Source: Actinomycetota bacterium
GTDB taxonomy: Bacteria > Actinomycetota > Acidimicrobiia > IMCC26256 > PALSA-555
Assembly: GCA_016870355.1 (NCBI GenBank)
Contig: VGBR01000003.1
Coordinates: forward strand, 68,653-132,652
Length of the DNA stretch: 64,000 nucleotides
Direction of reading: 5' to 3'
The notes under the pieces were generated by a model. That model saw only the letters and a program-made list of their open reading frames with translations. It made no database searches and was not told where the DNA came from. Position 1 is the stretch's first letter; every line of letters starts with the position of its first letter. Position numbers and translations under genes: made by a program. Below are positions 1 to 9,439 of the stretch, one piece after another.

Positions 1-148
1 GTCGCGCCGCTCGACCTACTTCAAGGAACGCGAGCTCGCTCGTGGCCAGCTGGTCGTGGCTCCGAATGGCCTGACGCAGCGATGGGGCTTCGGGCTCGTT
101 GATTGCCAGCTTGACCAGCGCCGATGACTCCACGTAGCCGACGCTCAC
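1..148 (-). CDS. VapC-like PIN-domain toxin, 3' part cut off by window edge
   Basis: The reverse strand from a GTG at 148 reads VSVGYVESSALVKLAINEPE and stays open to the window edge, so only about 49 N-terminal residues are visible. The YVESSALVKL block is the first strand of PIN-domain ribonuclease toxins, which normally read YxDSSALVKL; here the first metal-binding acid is Glu instead of Asp. The GTG overlaps the stop of the upstream antitoxin gene by four bases (GTGA), the usual coupling in antitoxin-toxin operons. The expected role is cleavage of RNA when not bound by the antitoxin. The other catalytic acids lie outside the window, so activity cannot be judged. Confidence 0.75.
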   Translation of the reverse strand, partial: MSVGYVESSALVKLAINEPEAPSLRQAIRSHDQLATSELAFLEVGRAAR

Positions 149-417
149 TCCTTGCCTTCCCGGTCCTCCATGAGCGCCTTCGTCCCGGCATATGAGGGCG
201 GGCCGGGAGGAACTGGGATGTCGTCGATCGTTCCGACCGCCGCGCGCGCTCGCCCTTCCGCGATGAGGCGAGCGATTGGGTTGCCGGCCGGTGCTGGTGG
301 CGCGAGGACGGCTACGAGGCGACCATGCTCGGTCACCTCCAGCGACTCGCCAGCCTTCACGCGGCGCAGGTAGACGCTCAGGTTCTGGCGCAGCTCACGA
401 ACCCCGACCCGATCCAT
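145..417 (-). CDS. Phd/YefM-type antitoxin
   Basis: About 90 residues beginning MDRVGVRELRQNLSVYLRRV, the typical Phd/YefM DNA-binding fold (VxELRxNLSxYLxxVxxGE), followed by EVTEHGRLVAVLAP and a Pro/Gly-rich C-terminal tail that would wrap the toxin. The ORF track starts 26 codons earlier, but those residues look non-coding and run through a tandem operator repeat, so I place the start at ATG 417. The ATG has no Shine-Dalgarno sequence; a TACATT -10 box lies 7 nt upstream, suggesting a leaderless transcript. Antitoxins of this family usually repress their own operon. Confidence 0.8.
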   Translation of the reverse strand: MDRVGVRELRQNLSVYLRRVKAGESLEVTEHGRLVAVLAPPAPAGNPIARLIAEGRARAAVGTIDDIPVPPGPPSYAGTKALMEDREGKE

Positions 418-437
418 GTAGCACAATGTAGCACAAT
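418..437 (-). promoter_or_regulatory. Tandem 10-bp operator overlapping the antitoxin promoter
   Basis: Two perfect, directly abutting copies of GTAGCACAAT (plus strand) end at the antitoxin start codon. The period is about one helical turn. On the minus strand the repeat contains TACATT, which fits a -10 box with 7 nt to the ATG. A repressor bound here would cover the promoter, as expected for antitoxin autoregulation. Confidence 0.55.
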
Positions 438-448
438 TGGGCCGATGT

Positions 449-943
449 TCATCCCGTCGTCGAGACGTTGGTGACCGTGATGCGCACCGCATCACGCGCG
501 GTGCCCGATGATGCAGTGATCAGCACGTCCTGTTCTGCACCGAACGGAGGATCGCTGACGCGCACCACGACCTTGACCTTCTCGAACGATCCCCCCGGCA
601 CCGAGAGCGGATATCCCTCGGACTCGAGCTCCGACGCGATGTCGACCCCCTCATAGAAGTACTTGACCGCGAACCCCGCGCCCGGTACCGATCCGCGCAC
701 GACAAACTCCGCGGGTTGGTCACCCTCGTTCTCGATGCGAAGGGTGAGGCTGACGCGCTGGTCGACGACGACGTTGCGCTGCTGGCCGACGCCGTCGTCG
801 TTGTAGAGATCGTCGCCGGTGAGCACGTCGCCGCCCCGACTGACGAACATGAGATCGGGTTGGGCCGCTACTTGTCCGGCCGCGGTGGCGGGGGCCATGA
901 CCAGCGTCAGCGCGACCGCGAGGAGGACTCCGCCTCGCGTCAC
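449..943 (-). CDS. Secreted protein with CARDB-like beta-sandwich domain
   Basis: 164 residues with a clear Sec signal peptide (MTRGGVLLAVALTLVMAPATAAG, cleavage near residue 22-25). The mature part contains RVSLTLRIENEGDQPAEFVV, the pattern of CARDB/DUF11-like extracellular beta-sandwich domains, and ends in VRITVTNVSTTG. No catalytic motif is visible; an adhesive or cell-surface role is possible but unproven. The GTG start at 943 has TACGCT 7 nt upstream on its own strand and no Shine-Dalgarno sequence. It faces the membrane protein gene at 967 across only 23 bp. Confidence 0.65.
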   Translation of the reverse strand: MTRGGVLLAVALTLVMAPATAAGQVAAQPDLMFVSRGGDVLTGDDLYNDDGVGQQRNVVVDQRVSLTLRIENEGDQPAEFVVRGSVPGAGFAVKYFYEGVDIASELESEGYPLSVPGGSFEKVKVVVRVSDPPFGAEQDVLITASSGTARDAVRITVTNVSTTG

Positions 944-966
944 GAAACCGAGCGTACTCTTCGCCC
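944..966. promoter_or_regulatory. 23-bp divergent intergenic region with overlapping -10 boxes
   Basis: The whole gap between two divergent start codons is 23 bp. Bases 951-960 read AGCGTACTCT: on the minus strand TACGCT lies 7 nt before the GTG at 943; on the plus strand TACTCT lies 6 nt before the GTG at 967. There is no room for a leader or Shine-Dalgarno sequence in either direction. Confidence 0.5.
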
Positions 967-2130
967 GTGCCGGACCGGCAGGGCGACGCGATCTCCGCGA
1001 CCGAGAGCTGGTTCGTTGCTCGGGGTCTTCCGCACTTCATCTTTCGGTACAGCGCGTCACGCGATGTCTGGACTCGCGCCGCGCCGCTGCTGACGCTCGT
1101 CGCGCTGATCGAGGTCGTGATCAACGCCCCGAGCGCCAGCTTCGAGGTGTGGGTGAGCGTGCTCGTGACCGTCGCGGCGTTCCTGGCGGTGATCGCGGTC
1201 TGGGCCATCGCGAACGCGGTTCGAGACCGACCCCTGTTCTCCCGTCCGGAGGACGTCGGTCCCGTTGAAGTCGCGCTCTTCGTGGTGCTGCCCGCGCTCG
1301 TGCCGATCGTCACCGATGGTCAGTGGCGCTCGGGGCTCGTGACCGGGTCGGCGAACCTCGCGCTGCTCGCGATCATCTACCTGTCAACGAGCTACGGCAT
1401 CGTCCCCATGACCCGCTGGGTGATCACCCACGGAGCTCGGCAGGTGCTCTCGGTGTCGGCGCTGCTGGTGCGCGCGCTGCCGCTGTCGCTGCTCGTGGTG
1501 ATCATCGTCTTCTACACCGCCGAGCCCTATCAGTTCGCGCACGAGCTGCCCTGGCCGTTGCTCGGCCTCGCGCTCTTGCTCTTCGGTTCCGTGGCCACTG
1601 CGTTCGCGATCGTGCGCGTGCCCCGCCAGGTTGGGGAGCTGTCACAGGGCGAGACGTGGTCGACGTTGCGCGGGCGGGCCAAGGCGACGCCGGCCGGCGC
1701 CTTGTCGGCATCGAAGCCAGCCTCCATTCCGCGGATCACGCACCGGGAGTGGACCAACATCGGGTTGGTGGTCCTCACCGGGGAGGCGATCCTGGTCCTC
1801 CTGGTCGGCGCCTCGATGTTCGGGTTCCTCGTGCTGCTGGGCACCCTGACCGTGCCGGTGGAGCTCGCCAGCGCATGGGCCGGTGCTCCCGTCGAAGAGC
1901 TGGTGTCGTTCCACCTCTTCGGTGCCGATCTCGCCGTCAGCAGCGAGCTGCTGAAGACCGCGGCGTTCCTCGCTGGGTTCACCGGCCTTCAGTTCACCGT
2001 GTCGCTGCTCAGTGACGCGACCTACCAGGAGGAGTTCCTGCACGATCTGCGAGAGGAGCTGCGCGTCGCGCTCGCCGTCAGGGCGGTCTACTTGACGGTC
2101 ATGATCCGCCGAGCACGCACGGCCACGTGA
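967..2130 (+). CDS. Polytopic membrane protein of unknown function
   Basis: 387 residues from a GTG at 967. Hydrophobic segments occur at about residues 40-60, 65-85, 97-115, 120-145, 160-185, 193-215, 263-300 and 335-350, with a polar cytoplasmic linker near 215-255 (QVGELSQGETWSTLRGRAK). There is no transporter signature, nucleotide-binding motif or channel pore motif that I recognise. The gene has TACTCT 6 nt upstream and is probably leaderless. It precedes purA by about 100 bp but has no evident link to purine synthesis. Confidence 0.6.
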   Translation: MPDRQGDAISATESWFVARGLPHFIFRYSASRDVWTRAAPLLTLVALIEVVINAPSASFEVWVSVLVTVAAFLAVIAVWAIANAVRDRPLFSRPEDVGPVEVALFVVLPALVPIVTDGQWRSGLVTGSANLALLAIIYLSTSYGIVPMTRWVITHGARQVLSVSALLVRALPLSLLVVIIVFYTAEPYQFAHELPWPLLGLALLLFGSVATAFAIVRVPRQVGELSQGETWSTLRGRAKATPAGALSASKPASIPRITHREWTNIGLVVLTGEAILVLLVGASMFGFLVLLGTLTVPVELASAWAGAPVEELVSFHLFGADLAVSSELLKTAAFLAGFTGLQFTVSLLSDATYQEEFLHDLREELRVALAVRAVYLTVMIRRARTAT

Positions 2131-4807
<2,677 letters not shown>

Positions 4808-4808
<1 letters not shown>

Positions 4809-4876
4809 CCCCCCAGGTTTTTCGGCACGTTCAACCCACCTATTTGTCGTTCAGCGTGCCGAAAAACCTGGGGGGT
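4808..4876. terminator. 22-bp perfect stem-loop between convergent purD and zinc-finger gene
   Basis: The arms at 4808-4829 and 4855-4876 are perfectly complementary over 22 bp around a 25-nt loop. The stem contains a run of five T (plus strand) or five A. It begins on the purD stop codon and ends one base before the stop codon of the minus-strand gene, so it can serve as a bidirectional terminator or 3'-end stabiliser for both. Confidence 0.75.
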
Positions 4877-5122
4877 TCAGAACAGGTTGGTGGGGCGCTT
4901 CTGGGTGCGGGTCATGTTGGTGACGTTCGAGCGGCGCGAACCCGGTGCTCGCACTCCCGCCGCCACGAGCGCGCACTCGATGCAGCGCAGCGGCTGATGC
5001 TTCTTGATCTTGGGAACCAGGCAGCTCTCGCAGAAGAGCTCGCCGCAGTCGTCACAGGTGTTGACCGCGCGGGCGGCGAAGTGGTTCGCGCAGGCGCCGA
5101 GGTACTCCTCGTTGCCGTTCAT
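4877..5122 (-). CDS. Small B-box-like zinc-finger protein
   Basis: 81 residues from ATG 5122 (MNGNEEYLGACANHFAARAV). The cysteine/histidine spacing CxNH...CDDCGELFC-x2-C...CIEC resembles B-box or RING-like treble-clef zinc sites, with eight potential ligands. No membrane segment follows, unlike many bacterial B-box proteins; the tail is basic (GSRRSNVTNMTRTQKRPTNLF). Function unknown; nucleic acid or protein binding is likely. It sits inside the purine cluster but on the opposite strand, and its stop abuts the shared stem-loop. Confidence 0.6.
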   Translation of the reverse strand: MNGNEEYLGACANHFAARAVNTCDDCGELFCESCLVPKIKKHQPLRCIECALVAAGVRAPGSRRSNVTNMTRTQKRPTNLF

Positions 5123-5247
5123 CGCCCCCCGATGCTCGGCCAACACTCGCTCTTCTCCCGTCCGATCGCGGCTGGTGTCGCTGCGCGCGACGGCTCGCTC
5201 CGGGCCAGCCGGTCGCCCCTACAGTGTCGGCAGGGAGGGATCAGCCC

Positions 5248-6558
5248 TTGATCGGCCGCTACGCCCTAGCCCCCATGGCGGACCTCTTCACTGACGAGGC
5301 CCGCTACGCCACGTGGCTCGAGGTCGAGATCCTCGCCGCCGAGGCCCAGGCCAAGCTCGGGGTCGTCCCTCCAGAGGCCGCCGCCGCCATCCGCGAGCGG
5401 GCCGGCTTCGACGTCGCCGCGATCGAAGAGCGCGAGCTGGTCACCGAGCACGACGTCGCCGCGTTCGTGGACATCGTCCAAGAGCGCGTCGGGGCACCGG
5501 AAGGCACTTGGGTCCACCACGGTCTCACCTCGAGCGACGTCGTTGACACCGCGTTGTCGGTCACGCTCGTCCGGGCATGCGATCTCTTGCTGGAAGCTAT
5601 CGACGCGCTCGAAGTGGCGATCGCAACGAAGGCGAGAGAGCACACGTCGACGGCGATGGTCGGGCGCACGCACGGCATCCACGCAGAACCCACCACCTTC
5701 GGCGCCAAGTTGGCGCTCTGGGCGCTTCAGGTGAGACGGGATCGCACGCGCATCGAGCGGGCGCGCGATGGCATCGCCGTCGGCAAGCTCTCGGGTGCGG
5801 TCGGCACGTTCTCGAACGTCGCGCCCGAAGTCGAGGCGTACGTGTGCGAGCACCTCGGCTTGCGTCCGGTGCCGGCGACGCAGGTGATCGCCCGCGATCG
5901 TCACGCCGAGGTCCTCTATTCGTGTGCGTCGCTGGGCGCCGCCGTCGAGACGTTCGCGCTCGAGATCCGTCACCTCCAGCGCACCGAGGTCGGTGAGGTC
6001 GAGGAGCCCTTCCGCGTTGGGAAGCAGAAGGGCTCCAGCGCGATGCCTCACAAGCGCAACCCAGTGAAGTGCGAGCAGTTGTGCGGACTCGCACGGGTGC
6101 TCCGCGCCCACGTGGTCGCGGGGCTCGAAGATGTGGCGCTGTGGCACGAGCGCGACATCTCCCACTCGTCGGTCGAGCGGATCGTGCTCCCCGACGCCTT
6201 TCAGCTTGCCTATTACGTCGCGGTCAAGTTCCGCGCGATCGTGGAGGGGATGGTTGTGCACCCCGAGCGCATGATCGAGAACCTGGACGCGTCGCACGGC
6301 CTGGTCTACAGCCAGCCGGTGCTCCTGGCGCTTGTCGAGGCCGGCATGACGCGCGACGACGCGTACCGCGTGGTGCAGCGCAACGCGACCCGAACGTGGG
6401 AAGAGCGCCGTCGGTTTGTCGACGTACTGCGCGAGGACGATGAGGTGACCAAGACGCTCGACGCCAACCGCCTCAGCGCATGCTTCGATCTCGACCACGC
6501 ACTCGCGAACGCGGGTCGCGCGGTCGATGCTCTCGACGAAGCGAGCGCCACACGGTGA
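5248..6558 (+). CDS. purB: Adenylosuccinate lyase
   Basis: About 436 residues. Cleaves SAICAR and adenylosuccinate, releasing fumarate, so it acts twice in purine synthesis. The fumarase/aspartase superfamily signature KGSSAMPHKRNP is intact, and HHGLTSSDVVDTALS and MVGRTHGIHAEPTTFG give the other active-site blocks. I choose TTG 5248 (LIGRYALAPMADLF) because GGGAGGGA lies 8 nt upstream; the alternative GTG 5224 has no such site. The stop overlaps the purC start by four bases. Confidence 0.95.
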   Translation: MIGRYALAPMADLFTDEARYATWLEVEILAAEAQAKLGVVPPEAAAAIRERAGFDVAAIEERELVTEHDVAAFVDIVQERVGAPEGTWVHHGLTSSDVVDTALSVTLVRACDLLLEAIDALEVAIATKAREHTSTAMVGRTHGIHAEPTTFGAKLALWALQVRRDRTRIERARDGIAVGKLSGAVGTFSNVAPEVEAYVCEHLGLRPVPATQVIARDRHAEVLYSCASLGAAVETFALEIRHLQRTEVGEVEEPFRVGKQKGSSAMPHKRNPVKCEQLCGLARVLRAHVVAGLEDVALWHERDISHSSVERIVLPDAFQLAYYVAVKFRAIVEGMVVHPERMIENLDASHGLVYSQPVLLALVEAGMTRDDAYRVVQRNATRTWEERRRFVDVLREDDEVTKTLDANRLSACFDLDHALANAGRAVDALDEASATR

Positions 6559-7439
6559 CACGCCTCGCGCTGCCGCATCACTACACAGGGAAGGTCCGTG
6601 ACCTCTACGAGGTCGATCACGATCGAATGCTCGTGGTCGCGTCCGACCGGATCTCGGTGTTCGACGTCGTGCTTCCCAATCTGGTGCCAGACAAGGGCCG
6701 AGCGCTCACGGGGTTGTCGACCTTCTGGTTCGAGCGCACGGGCGACCAGTGGCCGAACCACCTCGTGTCGTCCGACCCCACCGACTTCCCCGAGACGGCG
6801 GGGCCCGACATCGCTGGCCGGGCCATGCTCGTGCGGGCGTCGCGGACCGTCCGACTCGAGTGCATCGCGCGCGGCTACCTGTTCGGATCGGCGTGGAAGG
6901 AGTACGAGGCGAACGGCACGGTGCACGGCGTGAAGCTGCGCGCTGGTCTGCGGCAAGCCGAGCGCCTCGACGAGCCGATCTTCACCGCAACCACCAAAGC
7001 CGAAGCCGGCCACGACGAAGCGCTCACCGACGCGGAGGCCGCAGAGCTGGTCGGCGACGACCTGTTCGAGCGGGTGCGGTCGGCGACGCTCGCCGTCTAC
7101 GGCTTCGGTGCCGAGCACTCGGCCGACTGCGGGTTGATCCTCGCCGACACCAAGCTCGAGTTCGGCACGATCGACGACGAGCTGTTGATCATCGACGAGA
7201 TGATGACGCCGGACTCGTCGCGCTACTGGTCGTCCGAGGACTACGGAGTCGGCACGTCACCCGCGTCCTTCGACAAGCAGTACGTGCGTGACCACTACCT
7301 CAAGCTGGGCTGGGACCAGCAGCCACCCGCACCCGAGGTGCCGCAGTCGGTGATCGACGGCACGCGTGCCCGCTACGTCGAGGCCTACGAGATCCTCACC
7401 GGCGAGTCGTTTGCCGACTGGTACGGCGTGGAGGACTGA
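6555..7439 (+). CDS. purC: SAICAR synthetase
   Basis: 294 residues from GTG 6555, which overlaps the purB stop (GTGA). Joins CAIR and aspartate using ATP. Conserved blocks include YTGKVRDLYE (nucleotide-binding), VVASDRISVFDV, CIARGYLFGSAWKEY and LILADTKLEFG, the last with the metal-binding acidic residues. TPDSSRYW and the DKQYVRDHYLKLGW tail fit the longer, actinobacterial/eukaryotic-like SAICAR synthetase subgroup. Followed after one base by purS. Confidence 0.96.
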   Translation: MTRLALPHHYTGKVRDLYEVDHDRMLVVASDRISVFDVVLPNLVPDKGRALTGLSTFWFERTGDQWPNHLVSSDPTDFPETAGPDIAGRAMLVRASRTVRLECIARGYLFGSAWKEYEANGTVHGVKLRAGLRQAERLDEPIFTATTKAEAGHDEALTDAEAAELVGDDLFERVRSATLAVYGFGAEHSADCGLILADTKLEFGTIDDELLIIDEMMTPDSSRYWSSEDYGVGTSPASFDKQYVRDHYLKLGWDQQPPAPEVPQSVIDGTRARYVEAYEILTGESFADWYGVED

Positions 7440-7440
7440 C

Positions 7441-7701
7441 GTGCGATTCGAAGCGCGTGTGGACGTGACGCACTTGCCGGGGATCGCCGATCCACAGGGC
7501 GCGACGGTCGAGCGCGCGCTGCCGGCGCTCGGGTACACGAACGTCTCCGAGGTGCACATCGGCAAGACGATCCGTCTCGTAATCGACGCAGCCGATGAAG
7601 CCGCGGCACGCGCACAGGTCGGTGAGATGTGCGAGCGACTCCTCGCCAACCCGGTCATCGAGGCGTATTCCATCGAGATCACGGAGCTCGCGCCGACATG
7701 A
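7441..7701 (+). CDS. purS: FGAM synthetase subunit PurS
   Basis: 86 residues from GTG 7441 (VRFEARVDVTHLPGIADPQG). Contains the PurS pattern DPQGATVERALPALGY and a C-terminal NPVIEAYSIEI strand. PurS is the small structural subunit that bridges PurL and PurQ in the three-part FGAM synthetase. It begins one base after the purC stop. A copy of a hairpin repeat separates it from purQ. Confidence 0.94.
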   Translation: MRFEARVDVTHLPGIADPQGATVERALPALGYTNVSEVHIGKTIRLVIDAADEAAARAQVGEMCERLLANPVIEAYSIEITELAPT

Positions 7702-7704
7702 GCG

Positions 7705-7763
7705 ACCGGCCGCGCATCGGGTATCCCGATGCGCAGGGAGCGGGGCCCGAGCGGCCCGGCGCG
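7705..7763 (+). repeat. Hairpin repeat, copy 1 (upstream of purQ)
   Basis: The core at 7712-7734 is a perfect 10-bp stem with a 3-nt TAT loop (GCGCATCGGG/CCCGATGCGC). It is followed by GAGCGGGGCCCGAGCGGCCC, a tail identical to one 52 kb away at copy 4. The element fills the purS-purQ gap; just 3' of it the purQ Shine-Dalgarno region (AGGAGCGAGGAAG) begins. Confidence 0.75.
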
Positions 7764-7783
7764 AAGCGCCAGGAGCGAGGAAG

Positions 7784-8467
7784 GTGAGCGCGCGAGTCGC
7801 GATCGTCGTCTTTCCTGGGACGAACTGTGAGCTCGACGTCGCGCACTCGCTCGAACAGCTCGGGGGATCAACGGAGCTTGTGTTCCACACCGCAACGAGC
7901 CTCGGCGGTGCCGACGCGGTAGTCGTCCCTGGCGGCTTTGCGCACGGCGACTACCTGCGCACCGGAGCGTTGGCGCGCTTCTCACCGGTGATGACAGCGG
8001 TCGCTGAGCACGCGGCCGCGGGCGGCCCGGTCGTCGGCATCTGCAATGGCTTCCAGGTGCTCACTGAGGCCGACCTCCTTCCCGGCGCGCTCCAGAAGAA
8101 CGTTGGCTTGAAGTTCCTGTGCAAGACCGTCGAGTGCCGGGTCGAGACGAGCGCGTCGGTCCTCACCTCAGGTGTCGCGCCGGGGACCGTCCTGCGGCTC
8201 CCGATCAACCACTTCGAGGGCAACTACATCTGCGACCAAGTCACGCTCGATCAGCTTCGAGCCGAGGATCGGATCGTGCTGCGCTACGTCGACAACCCGA
8301 ACGGCGCGCTCGATGACATCGCTGGCATCGCCAACGAGCGCGGGAACGTCGTCGGGCTCATGCCGCACCCGGAGCGGGCAAGCGACGCGCTGCTCGGCTC
8401 CTCGGATGGCGTGGTGCTGTTGCAGTCGTTGCTCGACGCGGCGGTCGCCCGCTCCGAAGCCGCCTGA
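7784..8467 (+). CDS. purQ: FGAM synthetase glutamine amidotransferase subunit
   Basis: 227 residues from GTG 7784, preceded by AGGAGCGAGGAAG; the longer ORF runs back through the hairpin repeat and is not real. A class I glutamine amidotransferase: it supplies ammonia to PurL. The nucleophile elbow is VVGICNGFQVL (Cys near residue 87), and MPHPERA supplies the catalytic His/Glu. The N-terminus VAIVVFPGTNCELDVAH is typical of PurQ. Confidence 0.95.
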   Translation: MSARVAIVVFPGTNCELDVAHSLEQLGGSTELVFHTATSLGGADAVVVPGGFAHGDYLRTGALARFSPVMTAVAEHAAAGGPVVGICNGFQVLTEADLLPGALQKNVGLKFLCKTVECRVETSASVLTSGVAPGTVLRLPINHFEGNYICDQVTLDQLRAEDRIVLRYVDNPNGALDDIAGIANERGNVVGLMPHPERASDALLGSSDGVVLLQSLLDAAVARSEAA

Positions 8468-8482
8468 CCCGAGGACCGGAGC

Positions 8483-8953
8483 GTGTCGGAGGCGGTCCAC
8501 GGGCTTCTGTTGGAGCAGGCGCGGGTCATGTATCCCGGCACCGTTGCGCTCGGGCAGCTGCACTGGCCCGACTCCGCCTCAGGCGTCGATGCGCACGGTC
8601 GGGACGGAGTGAAGTTCTCGAAGCAAGAGAAGCAAGCCATGCAAGCCCGCGCCGGCGACTTCCCGACCACAGTCGCGCTCGTGGTCACTCCAGGCCAGGT
8701 GTTCGTGTGTCCTTACAAGGTGGCGCGCAACGGGGCCGCCAAGCTCGGCAGCGACTTGAAGGGCTGGAGCCGCGACCAGTTGCGCATCGCGATCTCGCAC
8801 CCGTACGGGTCGAAGGACTACGCGCGCCTCGAGCTGATGTCACAGGACCAACGCATCGAGCTCGACGCGGCCGACGCGAACGGCGTCAACCGTGAATTCC
8901 TCGCCACGATCTCCGGAGCTGTGGGCGAAACGGGGATCAGTCGGAGCGGGTGA
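8483..8953 (+). CDS. Conserved protein of unknown function in the pur cluster
   Basis: 156 residues from GTG 8483. No signal peptide or membrane segment. The central part (TTVALVVTPGQVFVCPYKVA ... LKGWSRDQLRIAISHPYGSKDY) looks like a beta-rich PH-like domain of the kind used for lipid or protein binding, but this is only a fold impression. No enzyme motif is seen. It follows purQ by 15 bp and is convergent with, and overlaps by 17 bp, the next minus-strand gene. Confidence 0.6.
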   Translation: MSEAVHGLLLEQARVMYPGTVALGQLHWPDSASGVDAHGRDGVKFSKQEKQAMQARAGDFPTTVALVVTPGQVFVCPYKVARNGAAKLGSDLKGWSRDQLRIAISHPYGSKDYARLELMSQDQRIELDAADANGVNREFLATISGAVGETGISRSG

Positions 8954-9344
8954 TGCCGGCCTTCACGAGGACTTCGGTGGGGACGCCGGCGTCGCGCCAG
9001 GTTGCGTAGGCGATGCCCTTGCGGTCGCCGTAGGACTTCGCCACCTTCACGAATCCTGCTTCCAGCGCCGACACGTCGACCGCAACGCCCGCCTTCATCC
9101 CGGCCAGCTCGGCCTGGAGGTCACGCCGCTCTTGCGTCAGCTGGAGTCGGTGGAGCGATGACGCCCCACCGATCTCGCCGTCGATCGCGACCAGACGCTT
9201 CTCGATCGACTCCGGCGTGCGACGGCGACCACGGCGAGGCCGGTGCTGCTCGAGCGCGTCGAGGTAGGCCTTCACCGCCTGGCCTTCCTTGCGGCCGGCG
9301 GTCATCGCCTGCTTGTGCTGGGGGGTCAGAGACTTCGGGGGCAT
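8937..9344 (-). CDS. Basic, helical protein of unknown function
   Basis: 135 residues starting MPPKSLTPQHKQAMTAGRKE. A central basic stretch HRPRRGRRRTPESIEKRL is followed by a predicted helical hairpin (LHRLQLTQERRDLQAELAGM), and the C-terminus reads GIAYATWRDAGVPTEVLVKAGI. The composition suggests nucleic-acid binding, but I recognise no named family. The start is preceded by AAGGA, and a TACGAT -10 box (minus strand, 9389-9384) lies inside an inverted repeat upstream. Divergent from purL. Confidence 0.65.
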   Translation of the reverse strand: MPPKSLTPQHKQAMTAGRKEGQAVKAYLDALEQHRPRRGRRRTPESIEKRLVAIDGEIGGASSLHRLQLTQERRDLQAELAGMKAGVAVDVSALEAGFVKVAKSYGDRKGIAYATWRDAGVPTEVLVKAGITRSD

Positions 9345-9375
9345 TCCGAACCACGTCCTTTTCGCAATTTCGATG

Positions 9376-9401
9376 TCGTGACTATCGTAATTCTGTCACG
9401 A
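9376..9401. promoter_or_regulatory. Inverted repeat between purL and the divergent gene
   Basis: TCGTGAC-N12-GTCACGA is a perfect 7-bp inverted repeat. Its spacer contains TACGAT on the minus strand, a good -10 box for the gene starting at 9344. On the plus side TAAAGT (9428-9433) sits 6 nt before the purL ATG. A dimeric regulator bound here could control both directions. Confidence 0.5.
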
Positions 9402-9439
9402 ACCATTTCGGCAAATCGAGGCGTGTCTAAAGTCCGAAC

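Noticed and set aside
5266-6561. 431-codon minus-strand ORF opposite purB
   Set aside because: Antisense shadow of purB; composition is non-protein-like.
7705-7783. Riboswitch or attenuator upstream of purQ
   Set aside because: The hairpin recurs before or beside unrelated genes, so it is a dispersed repeat and not a purine riboswitch.
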